From Septoria linicola (lineage: Eukaryota > Ascomycota > Dothideomycetes > Mycosphaerellales > Mycosphaerellaceae), in assembly GCA_024114885.1 (NCBI GenBank), contig CP099424.1, forward strand, positions 1,488,001-1,552,000: a stretch of DNA of 64,000 bases, in the 5' to 3' direction. The translations under genes and the position numbers were made by a program. Shown one piece after another: positions 29,926 to 39,449 of the stretch; the stretch's first letter is position 1, and every line of letters begins with the position of its first letter. The notes beneath the pieces are model-generated. The model ran no database searches. It was not told where the DNA came from and saw only the letters and a list, made by a program, of their open reading frames with translations.

Positions 29926-31919
29926 ATGTTCCGTGATCTGTCTACTACGAACATAAAGCCCGGCAATGTCAACCTGAGACGGCGGCATCAGCCTCATACG
30001 GACTTCTCCTTTCAACACAATGGCCTCTTTCACCAGTCATCCGTAGGGTCTGATGAAGACAATGGAGGCCTCGATCTCAGCATGCATCATTTCCATGGTC
30101 CTCAGAGTACGTGCCAGATACCTGATAGAACTCTACCGCCAACTGACCTCTCCACGTAGATCGATTTGCTAGCTTGGCCACCCCAGCACCCACTGTTCCG
30201 CGAGACCGTGCTTACTATGCCTCTGGGCGCAGTCGTCGACCACGAAACAGTAGAGGCACCCGAGAAGCTAAGAAGCGTCGTGATGCGAGACGCAACAAGC
30301 GAAGCTTTGCGGCACAGACGCTGGACGAACAGTTGTCTAGGAACATTGATCAGACCCTGACAATGGCCAACATACATCCAGTGCCTGCTATCACTACGGC
30401 ATCCGAAGCGTGGAAGGCCGACTTGACGTTCAATTGGCCATCGTGGTCTCAGATGCCTCCAACACCACCGCAATTGCCCGTGCTGGACTTTGGCAGCCTC
30501 GACTTCAATCATTTCGCCCTCCCAGCGGCGGCGAAGCCAAAGCTGCCACCCACTCCTCCACCAGTTGTGCCTTCTGTTCCTATCTGGTGCCCATACATCC
30601 CATCTTTGATGCGAAACGGAGGCTGGAACGGCGATGTGCCCAGGTTTACGGATCTCTCGAGCGTGCCAGAACGCAAGGACACCGGCAACAAGAACTCCTT
30701 GATTATCTGGCCTGGCTCCAAATATCGGCAGCCGAAGAAGCAGTCTAGGTTCTTTCCTTCACTGACCAACTCCGTCTCTACCCCGGTGATCAAGCTGCCG
30801 CCCACTCGCTGTAGATTGCACGACTCGGAGCAGGTACCGCACGCTCCACCAACGACCGATTGGTCAGATACTTTTGCACGCGAAGTGGTTCCACACATCA
30901 AGCAGCATAAAGACAATTCCAGTACCGGTCACAGTAGCCTGAGTGCTGTTCCAGACGAAGACGACGGAAATCTCTCCACCATCGAAAATGCAAGGCTAGC
31001 GTCTACGGCAAAGATGTGGAGAATTCTGTGTGAAGACGGATGGCTCACGAACGCAGGCACAGAGACAGAGGAACATCCGGCACATCCACGTGCATCGAGC
31101 TCGGACGATTCAGACGATTCCGGCGGTATTCCCATCGATGGTCATTTGAACCAGTCGGTCGAGTACACGCCAATTCCTTACGTACACCTGAACAGCCTCG
31201 TTGGTCACGCAAATGAAATGGGACAACCTAACGCAGGCGCTGAGGACAATCCAATCTCTTCTGCTATGTATCTGGCCGAGTTCTTTGCCACACCAAGAGC
31301 AGGCACACCAATGTGTGAACTACCGGCCACACCATACCTACGAACGACCTCGCCGCCACTGCTACATATCTTAAACTCCAGCGTGGAAGCCACAAGCGAG
31401 CAGCAGGACCTTCTCATCATTGGTGCACACGAGGAAATGGCCAGATCCGACGAGCACTACGCGAGTGAGCAAGATCTGTTCAAGCCAAACGACGTTCCGT
31501 TGCCTCCTAGTCGTGCGGAAAGTCCGATCGATCTGACCACTTTTCTGTCAATGGGACATGTTGAAAACTGCTGGTGTAGCGGCTGTGGCGAATCTCCCGT
31601 CCTTGTTGGTCAAAAAGAGCTCTTGGAAGATACGAGTGACGACTGGCTGGACTGGTCAACCATCGGCGACGAAGATGAGGAGACGTCCGTATCCTCCGGT
31701 TCTAAGCCAGTCACTGCTGTGGAAGTCCCGGATGAGGATGAACGTGAGTTCACTCGCCACCCTTGTGTCAATGCTTCTGAATGGGATGAGTTCTACGTTC
31801 CTACGTCGGAGCATGGAACCGACTTCGACGAAGACTCCAACGACTTCTTGGGCTACTACGACGAGGGAGCAGCTTTTGGCCCAGCCGGCGATCGGGATTG
31901 GGTCAGATTAGCGTCTTGA
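29926..31919 (+). CDS. Unknown protein, basic N-terminus and acidic C-terminus
   Basis: Two exons, 29926-30106 and 30160-31919, encode 646 aa. The intron (GTACGT, AACTGACC branch, CGTAG) keeps phase. Residues ~60-110 form a strongly basic Arg/Lys/Ala stretch (REAKKRRDARRNKR), a plausible nuclear signal or nucleic-acid contact. A Pro-rich part follows (PPTPPQLP, PPTPPPVVP). The C-terminal half is Asp/Glu/Ser-rich with short conserved-looking blocks (CWCSGCGESPVLVGQ, and WSTIGDEDEE). No known domain is recognised. The start ATG at 29926 is chosen over 29848 because the upstream part reads like leader sequence. A nuclear role is only an inference from charge pattern. Confidence 0.65.
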
Positions 31920-32309
31920 GCCAGGAATAACATACCACCTTGGTGAGCATTCTCTCAAGAATTCAGGCCCAAGAAGAATGTGCTTTTGAGGGCTGGATGA
32001 TCAGATCCCAAGATGTATGGCGTTGCTGATGCACATGTACGACTCACGATGCTCTGTTGTTGCACTGTACCTAATGGAATCAATGATACTCTTCTCTACT
32101 GATGTGAGGTCCCTTCGCGACTCAACGCCTCGTAGACTGCTTACATGCTCGATCGCATCTCAGACTGTTTGCTCGCTCTGGCTTTGCTCTTTCGGTGCAG
32201 CATTCACCACATTGAAGCTGAGCATATACATCATCAGAGTAGCACTGACAAGGGGCACCACCCTCATCATTCAGCAACCGCCCGCCACTTTCCAGAATTT
32301 CCGACAGAC
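31920..32309. other. Intergenic region
   Basis: Short 390-bp spacer. It includes an in-frame ATG at 32145 upstream of the next gene; I treat that part as leader because the signal peptide begins only at 32310. Confidence 0.35.
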
Positions 32310-33026
32310 ATGTTCAGCATGAGGATCCTCCTACTTGTCAGCCTTCTAGCCAGCCTTGCGTTGATGGTCCACGCAGCGACAGCCCCATCGAACATACTAC
32401 ATTCTACCGCATCCTTCACCACAATCACACGCCCATCTGCCACCCTGCGACCTACACCTTCAGCACCCTCAATTCACAGACCTGTGCTCAAAAACACCCT
32501 ATACGGCGCTCCGTCACCTCAGTTGCCAGCAAATAGCAAGAGATGTGGACCGATCTGTGTGCAATTTGCTCCTGCCGGTGACTGTATTCGGACTGTGGAT
32601 GGATGTGCGTGGCACGAACAACGGCATTCTGGACTTTCAAGAATCTCAGCAGAAGATCGCATCGTGGCATTTGTTGTTGCAGCTGCGGCCTTGACGGCTG
32701 GTGTTGATTGGAGAGTGGCAGTGCTTGTGCTTTTTGGGAGCGGGTTGTGGGCTACTGGTGTCGCTGCGACTACGACGGGGTATGAGGTTGTTGAAGGGGG
32801 GAAAGGTGAAGGGGAAGGTACGGAGTGGGGATTGGAGAAGGTGGAGTGTAATCCGGTATGTGTGCTGGTGAACATGCAGGGGCAGTGTATTAGGATGATC
32901 CCGAATTGTGCGAGGCGGAAGGAGTCTGCTGCAGAGCGAGGAGTGGATTTAGGGGTGGTGGGTTGGGGTCTGATTGTTCTTGTGATGGTCTTGGCTGTGC
33001 TTTGCCATGGGTCATGGTATCTATGA
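32310..33026 (+). CDS. Membrane protein with signal peptide and duplicated four-Cys motif
   Basis: Product of 238 aa. The N-terminus MFSMRILLLVSLLASLALMVHA is a clear signal peptide. A Ser/Thr/Pro-rich linker, probably O-glycosylated, follows. Two copies of C-x3-C-x8-C-x6-C with identical spacing sit at 79-99 and 180-200; both share xCxxxCVxxxxxGxCIRxxxxC features. Each copy is followed by a hydrophobic segment (about 118-155 and 212-237), the last ending at the C-terminus. The layout suggests an internal duplication of a Cys-knot-plus-membrane unit. No family is recognised. Expected location is plasma membrane or cell surface. A role in wall sensing or host interaction is speculation. Confidence 0.6.
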   Translation: MFSMRILLLVSLLASLALMVHAATAPSNILHSTASFTTITRPSATLRPTPSAPSIHRPVLKNTLYGAPSPQLPANSKRCGPICVQFAPAGDCIRTVDGCAWHEQRHSGLSRISAEDRIVAFVVAAAALTAGVDWRVAVLVLFGSGLWATGVAATTTGYEVVEGGKGEGEGTEWGLEKVECNPVCVLVNMQGQCIRMIPNCARRKESAAERGVDLGVVGWGLIVLVMVLAVLCHGSWYL

Positions 33027-33429
33027 GAAGCTGTGGCAGTGTTTCCTTGACGAAATCACTCAGGCAGATCAGGTTGCCAGCATTATACCTATCTCCTAAC
33101 CATGAGATGTAAGCTGAGGTTGTCTAAGCGTGACTGGTCATTGTTCGCGTTGTGAGACACTTCGAGCAGCTGTTGTGTAGTGAATTTGTCCAAGTGTGCG
33201 CTGCCACCTGTTGTTGCACATGTCCCGGGATCATCAATGGCTGGCTGAAAGTCTCTTGGTAGCGGGCATCGTGAATGCAGTGAGATGAGTCTTGCCATGT
33301 CGTATAGTCCTCGCAATGGACAGCCTTTGGAGCATAAGGGCTGTCTATCGTGAAGGTGTTCTGTGGATGGTATAAGTAGATGTAATTCCAAATACGTGTT
33401 TGTGTGCTGTCTTACTAGTCGCAGCAGCC
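33027..33429. other. Intergenic region
   Basis: About 400 bp without a supportable gene, repeat or RNA fold. Confidence 0.35.
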
Positions 33430-33969
33430 ATGTCAGAATACGCAAATACCACTCCAGATCATTCCGCAGCCTCGACTCAGTCGACCATACGCATAGGTCT
33501 GATCGGACCTTTCACCTTGATAAACCCTGCTCAACCTCGGACTCGAGCATCGCTCACGCCTGCTGGAACACGACTCGCTCTTGATGACGACAGTATGAGT
33601 GGTCTGGCATCATCCTCAGCCACGCGCAATCACGCTGCTCCTACACTGCGACCGTCGCCCAGCCGCAAGCCAAGAACCATTTTCGCCCCAACTCCAAGAC
33701 CACTCGCCTTCTCAGCAGCACGTCTCCACCCTTTCCGTCCACCTTATCGACCGCGACCTGATCCCACGAAGCCCGGTCCTCGCGGTGGCGGAATTTTCGA
33801 TCGATATTTCTCGTCGAGAGATTCAAGCGAGCCCAAGGCAGAGCCTGATCCGACTTTTCCTGTGATTCACCATCCGGTTGAGTTGATCTTTGACGAAGAT
33901 GCTGAGTCGGGACCAGGCCACGATAGCTATCGGGCAGCATGTCAAGTGCGCTGCCGCCGCCTGCTTTAG
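33430..33969 (+). CDS. Unknown Pro/Arg/Ser-rich small protein
   Basis: Intronless, 179 aa from ATG 33430 (gccATGTCAG). The first 30 residues carry a short hydrophobic strand (IRIGLIGPFTLI). The middle is Pro/Arg/Ser-rich (SPSRKPRTIFAPTPRP, then RPPYRPRPDPTKPGPRGGGIFDRYF). The end has an acidic patch before a Cys/Arg terminus. No domain is recognised and most of the chain is probably disordered. Its stop codon overlaps the last codons of the convergent F-box-like gene by 4 bp. Confidence is moderate because it rests on an ATG-initiated frame without homology. Confidence 0.45.
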   Translation: MSEYANTTPDHSAASTQSTIRIGLIGPFTLINPAQPRTRASLTPAGTRLALDDDSMSGLASSSATRNHAAPTLRPSPSRKPRTIFAPTPRPLAFSAARLHPFRPPYRPRPDPTKPGPRGGGIFDRYFSSRDSSEPKAEPDPTFPVIHHPVELIFDEDAESGPGHDSYRAACQVRCRRLL

Positions 33970-34790
33970 GAAGAAGCTTCATTTGAGGTGCACGTGGTGC
34001 CAGGACGGTACTTCAGATACTCCCAAAGCGGAATCATGTCATTGCCAGAAGAGCCCTTCCCAGTCGAGCGCAGGGCGCGCCTGACTTCTACGGGTTTGGA
34101 GTAGTAGTCATTCAATTTTGCGAGGAGCGCTTCATGCTTACGATCAACTCGCTCCAGAATTTGAATCGTCTTGCCAAGGTTACATTCATGTGCCTCTAGT
34201 CTGATATCGATCTCTTTGCGCGAGAAGGCGTTGGCCATCAGGTGGACTGGTGCAGGAGGCTGCGTAAGCAACATCTGATCTGCCAGCTCCAGTTGCCACT
34301 GCTCGGGTGGATCAGGATGATTATAGTTCTGCTTGTGGATATCGGCGTATAGCAGCCCTTCATATTTTCCTGGCGGGCCAACCTGGCAGTCCCAGTTCAT
34401 GGTTGCAGCGATCCAGGAGAACAATGGGTTGATCTCCGGGATCTCGCCTTCTAGCCCAGATGGCACCGCTCCGAGGAAGAATCGTTGGCGTAGTGATCGG
34501 AATTGCTTCGCGACGGCCATGCAGTGGGGGTGTGCTTGCTGTGCAAGAGCGAAGTCCACGACTGAGAGGTGGCTGAGAATGTTAGCAAGAATTTCCGGCA
34601 CTGTGAAGACGGGCGTCGCACTTCTCTGGACTGGTGTGATGCGTGGGAGACTGGTAGAAGTGTTGAGGCGATCTAGTGATTGGCAGTGCGACTCTCCCGA
34701 CTCAGCCTCTGTGGCCGCTGTGTCGCCGGATTGCATTTGATTTGTCGTTGGGCCATTTTCATCATGGCCTGGAGATCGCTGGGCGCTCAT
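33966..34790 (-). CDS. F-box-like protein
   Basis: Intronless, 274 aa from a good ATG at 34790. Residues ~61-110 match the fungal F-box pattern: VFTVPEILANILSHLSVVDFALAQ, with the Pro-Glu-Ile-Leu start, two Leu-rich helices and then FRSLRQRFFLG. F-boxes bind Skp1 and recruit substrates to SCF ubiquitin ligases. The remainder holds a Pro/Gln-rich loop, a helical segment with KTIQILERVDRKHEALLAKL, and no WD40 or LRR repeats. Fungal genomes carry many such short F-box-like proteins of unknown substrate. Convergent with the previous gene, overlapping by 4 bp at the 3' ends. Confidence 0.65.
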   Translation of the reverse strand: MSAQRSPGHDENGPTTNQMQSGDTAATEAESGESHCQSLDRLNTSTSLPRITPVQRSATPVFTVPEILANILSHLSVVDFALAQQAHPHCMAVAKQFRSLRQRFFLGAVPSGLEGEIPEINPLFSWIAATMNWDCQVGPPGKYEGLLYADIHKQNYNHPDPPEQWQLELADQMLLTQPPAPVHLMANAFSRKEIDIRLEAHECNLGKTIQILERVDRKHEALLAKLNDYYSKPVEVRRALRSTGKGSSGNDMIPLWEYLKYRPGTTCTSNEASS

Positions 34791-35744
34791 GGCTTCGTGT
34801 ATTCGCGATGCTGCGTTGTGGAATTTTGGCGCGCAGGTTCACTGCAGCTATAAAAGGAGATCTCGAATGAAGGTTCTCATCTTCTAGAGCATGTTTTGGT
34901 AGCTTTGAACCTTAGTTCCTGTGTCATTATACACTTCACTCTGGTACAGCGGTCAGTCGGTGGTAGACATATCAATGAAAAGGTAAAGTGAACGTGAAAG
35001 TGGTGGCCGACGTCTCCATACTCAATACCTACACACTACCAAGTTCATCCAGCATTCCCCTCTGCAAAGACTACTCCCCAAGCCATCATCGTGCCAATCT
35101 TGTTGTTACTTGCCGCGACTCCGCTCGCTCGTCATATCGACAAGTCGGCAGTAATCGCCTTCGCCGTCAAGCTCGTCTTGCGAATTTGCGACGGAACTAG
35201 ACCATTCTGTGGTTGAGAGAAGAGAATTCCGAAAAAGCACAATAACATAATGGAAACTCGGCGAAGGCAGTCGCCCGACTTGGTCCCACTCTTCGTCATG
35301 CATCAAGCAAAACAGCAAAAGCAGGCCAAATCCAGTGCAACTGACAAAAGAGAGCAGAAAAGCGATTCTTCTGCCGCGGCGGCAGGTGTTCAGTCTTGGT
35401 CTCCTCGCTTCGGAGACGAGTGTGTCCACCTCCTTCAATACCCGCAAAATGAGTTGCCTTAAGGATGTGCATTAGTCATGTTTTCGTGAATCGAAGCGAA
35501 ACCGTTCTGCGCCGTGAGGTGAGAGCCGACGCCTGTTCTTCATAAAGCAATCTAACGCCTTTCCAGTGAGCGAGGAGTTTCGAACAGGCAGTCTAATTGT
35601 TTTGTGGATTTTGTGAAGAGTTGAGTTTGTTCGTGTAGATGCTCGGAGCTGCATCGAGCTCGTCCGGTGCACACGATGGATCATCTGGCGAGATCGGGAG
35701 AGCGGGCGTTGCTGCTCGCACCACATATGTCAGTACGTGGCCGG
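34791..35744. other. Intergenic region
   Basis: Nearly 1 kb with no supportable gene. Short frames on both strands show no motif. Confidence 0.4.
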
Positions 35745-36732
35745 TCAGAAGCCCAAGTAGAATCGAAGTAAAGGCGCCACAGCAACAACCACGCTCATCC
35801 CCGAGGCAAGTGAACTACAAAGTATGGCAAGAACATTAGCAAGGTGCACAACGAGAAGGAGTGACTGACCCCATCTCCACGACGTCGTCAATATGATTGC
35901 ACATGGCAACGAAGAGGTCGAAGAACATCTGTGTGCCACCGGCCTCCATTTCCATTTGCATTGTGCCCGAGCGCTTGAAGGTCTTGCGGCTGCGGATGAT
36001 GAGTGCGAGGTAATGAGCACGGAGACGTGAGTCGCTGGGAGGCGTGTTTGCATATGCAAAACGTGCACTGCGCAAAATGGTAGCCACATCGATACCAGAT
36101 TGCAAGCCTTGCTTCCGAAGAGCAAGGCGCTGCAGTTCAGGTAGACCCAGCTTCAGCGCTGTGCAGTAGATGACAGTGTCCCGAAGGACATAGTCTCCCA
36201 CGCCGTGATGGTAAATTGAAGCGCACTCATTCAGATTCCATGGTTTCTTTGGGTCGGTATTGTCCATGCGGGGAGACATGGAAGTTGTAGTTGTCAGGTC
36301 TCCAGCGTCCTCGAGCGACCATGTATTCCTCTTCCGATCGTGGATCAGTCGAGGGTAATAGTCGCCCTTGTAAAGGTATTCGAGGACCGCCGAGAAAGCC
36401 TCTGGCTCCTCGTCTGGGAGGGCGATTCGTCGCTGGCCAGGGGACTCGAAGAACTGCTCACGGCACGCCTCGGCGAACCAAGGCGAGCGCGAAAGCACAT
36501 CTTCGTGCGCGGCGAAGAGGCGCTGGTCCTTGCCCACCGCTATCGTAATGATAGCAGAGTTGAGCTTTGGCGACGCCATCGAACCTATCGAAGGCGATGT
36601 GTCGGGACTAGCACTGTTGATCTTCTCGCGCAGCCTCTGCTTGACGTCGTCGTTGAACGAACGCTTGGATATCTTCCTCGCCTTGCCAGTTCTCTGCTCC
36701 TTCGAGATGAAGGATCTCTTGAAGCCGAACAT
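35745..36732 (-). CDS. BTB/POZ-domain protein
   Basis: Start ATG is at 36732 (MFGFKRSFISKEQ). Preferred exons are 35870-36732 and 35745-35814, giving 310 aa. The 55-nt intron has GTCAGT, a CTAAT branch site and TGTAG. Without splicing, translation stops at 35836 after GSVTPSRCAPC. BTB features occupy about residues 50-135: AIITIAVGKDQRLFAAHEDVLSRSPWFAEACREQFF, split here as IITIAVG, LFAAHEDVLSRSPWF and AFSAVLEYLYKGDYYP. The rest is the helical C-terminal extension common in fungal BTB proteins (YHHGVGDYVLRDTVIYCTALKLGLPEL). The spliced form ends in a hydrophobic stretch, MSVVVAVAPLLRFYLGF. Likely a protein-interaction adaptor; the partner is unknown. Confidence 0.78.
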
Positions 36733-37507
36733 GGTGAGTGGATGGTCGACGGGGCGTTCGTTTTGTGCTTGAGTCTCCAAACGAGTGATGGTTTTCGGGA
36801 TTGTAGAGATAATGAGCGTTGCGTGTAGGGTGAGGGGGTTTAGAGGATCGACTCGCGGTGCATAGGGACAAGGCGCGTTCAGCGAAGTACGCGTACCCTG
36901 TTGTCGTTGTCTGCAGCGGTGACGAGGAAAAGCGAGAGGTGGGCGGACGCGGGGACATATATATGCTCCCATCGCGTAGGCGCCAGTGCGCCCTCAGCCA
37001 TGGCGATCCTTGCACGCGACCGCCCTCCTCACGTGGCCGAGCCGGAAATTGAGGGCGGGATGGTAAACAAATAGAGGCCGCTGACAAGCATAGCGTCGCC
37101 TCCCATGACGACCAGTTGTCGAATGCATTGTATTTTAGCAGGCATTGCCAGCTCAATTCGCTCACGTAACACGTCAACGCGATGATTCGAGGCACGCGTC
37201 CTCAGCTGATAGGCGACGGAAAGTGCCCCTCATGAAGGACCCCTCGGTGGTGCCTGACAAACTATTCTTGTTTTATGACGCTCCTGCCATTCTGCGTTCA
37301 AGTGAAGTGTCAGGCAGGCGCTACAAAGCTTCTAGAACAGCAGATCTGAGCAACAGTAAGGCACACAGCACTCTCACTTTCAATCTTCTCTCTTCACTTC
37401 TCTCAACACAAAAAGCTGTCTCGCGCAAGAAGCTGCAGTTCTGAGCTTTGTGATAGCTCTCTAGCACTTTCCCGACCGCTCACACGACCAGAGACACACC
37501 AGACACG
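36733..37507. promoter_or_regulatory. Divergent promoter region, BTB and E2 genes
   Basis: Both flanking genes are transcribed away from this 775-bp region. A CT-rich stretch (about 37370-37430) precedes the E2 start and is typical of a fungal 5' leader. No TATA box or known operator is assigned. Confidence 0.4.
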
Positions 37508-38118
37508 ATGGCGAATAAGCGCATCATGAAGGTAAATCAGTTCAAAACGCTCTTTCTCGACCACGTCTGACATCGACCAGGAGTTTCAGGAAATCACGGG
37601 CGATCCGCCGGCGGGCTGTAAGGTGGCGCTACAAAAGGACGACGACATGAATGTGTGGGATGTTCACATGGATGGCCCATCAGACTCGGTGTATGCAGTA
37701 AGTGACTCGAGTCGCTCTGTTTCTTGGAAGCGTCTCCGTGCTACTCGACAGCTTGTCGAGCTTCTTACAATATTAAAATACGCAGAGCTAACAGTTGGAT
37801 TAGGGCGGAAAGTTCCACATCGTCATCACCCTGCCGAAGGAGTATCCTTTCAAGCCGCCGACTCTGTCCTTCCGCACGAAAATCTACCACCCTAATGTGA
37901 CGAACGACGAGCGCGGTGCAATGTGCCTAGGCATGCTGAAGTCGGAGGAGTGGAAGCCACCGAACAAGATCAAGGAGGTTCTCGGGTTAGTGAGGCACAC
38001 TCTCGGCACGCCTCAGCCAGATGATGCAGTGGAGGCTAGTATTGCAGACGAGTTCAAGAATAACACGGCCAAGTATGAGGAGAATGCTAGATCGTGGGTA
38101 AAGAGATATGCCTCGTAA
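37508..38118 (+). CDS. Ubiquitin-conjugating enzyme E2
   Basis: Transfers activated ubiquitin from E1 to substrates or E3 ligases. Exons are 37508-37531, 37581-37697 and 37804-38118, giving 151 aa, the size of a minimal UBC fold. MANKRIMKEFQEI is helix 1. The motif HPN is at 76-78 and the catalytic Cys88 sits in GAMCLGMLK, followed by WKPPNKI. Strand residues YPFKPPTLSF are conserved. No N- or C-terminal extension. Cytosol/nucleus. It looks closest to the Ubc4/UbcH5-UbcH7 type, but I do not assign a subfamily. Introns are 49 and 106 nt with GTAAAT and GTAAGT donors. Confidence 0.92.
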
Positions 38119-39449
38119 GGAGGGCTATTGGGACCCTTTCTCCGTGGACGGTGCGAAGACCAGGCTCACTGAGAGGGCATGAGACGTTCAGACGAGCTGT
38201 AGATGACGGAGATACAAGCCGAATCGGCCATGGTATCATGCGGTCTCTCCGAGCATGGAGTCGTGCACAAAGCCGCCCAGAGCAAGGAGGCACGCTCTTC
38301 GGCAGCCTCATCCGATGGAGATGAATCGATCATATAGAAAATGATCAGAGCGTCACAATGACAGTTCAGCAAGTTTCAGTAACGCGTTGTGACCATTCGA
38401 GCCCTTCGTCTCCGAGTTGAGCGGATTAGACTAAACCGCTCGAGCACATTCAGTCTGCATGAAACTAAACAATATCGCAGAGATGAAGTGCAGGCTGTAA
38501 AATATATTGCAGTGCATCAGATTTCCTGCATTGAGAAGTAGTAGTCGATTGATGCTGTGCTGTGAACGTTTCTCTGAATATCAGCACCGGCTGAGCCATG
38601 ACAGACTGCATGAGCCGTTTCTAGCATTCATCGTCTTAGAGAAGCATTTCCATCTTGTGATGTGACCGTTGCAGACAGACGATGATCGGGTCTGTAAGCT
38701 TTTTCGGGCTTCGGAGCTCTTAGCTTAGGCGGCATTGAATCCGAGACCCGAAAGCAGATCATATTCGCTTGTCCACAAGCGAGTGCAGAGCAAACACCGG
38801 CTCCTCTGCGGTGACACGCAGGGGCGGCAGTGACAGAGACGCGCGAAAGAGCAGAAGAACGAGTGTTCGCCCACTGCTTGCTGCGCCTGTCACTCACTGC
38901 CGGCAGACGGAGCTGTGCCTTTTGTTTGTTGTTGAAGCCAAGCTCCGTGCTCTTCCCAGGTTTCCGCTGCATTGGCTCAACTGACGTCGACAATCTTACC
39001 AACGACTGGGATGCGCTTGGGGGGAGATTAAGTTAGTGGTGGTTTGGACATGACAATACAATCATAATACGATAGTAGTAGGTGCATACGAGCCAAGTCA
39101 GGAAGACTCTGCATCGAGTCTGCCATTACTGGCCTTCTGCTGCTGCCACTACTTCTGTGACTCGGCCGGCTGCCCGCGGTCATCATCAATCACGAGCGAG
39201 CGTCGCACCGTCACGCGTGGGAGGCATTGTGCTCGACAAGATGAGGGCGTGTGGTGGAGGACGCCCGAGTGGAACTGACATCACGCTTGTCTGTGTTTCG
39301 TGCGCACAAGGTCCCACGTTACACCGCAGGCAATAACTCCTCGGATAGCAGCAGGCGGGCGCTTCGGGGACGGCCTCGACGTCGGTGCTGCTGTGTGAAG
39401 AGGCGGAGATTGACATAGCTCGCGCGTTTGGTGGAGAGATTGAGGCGCA
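38119..39449. other. Intergenic region
   Basis: About 1.3 kb without supportable gene: 3' flank of the E2 gene and promoter/leader of the TBC gene. Only short overlapping frames are present. Confidence 0.4.
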
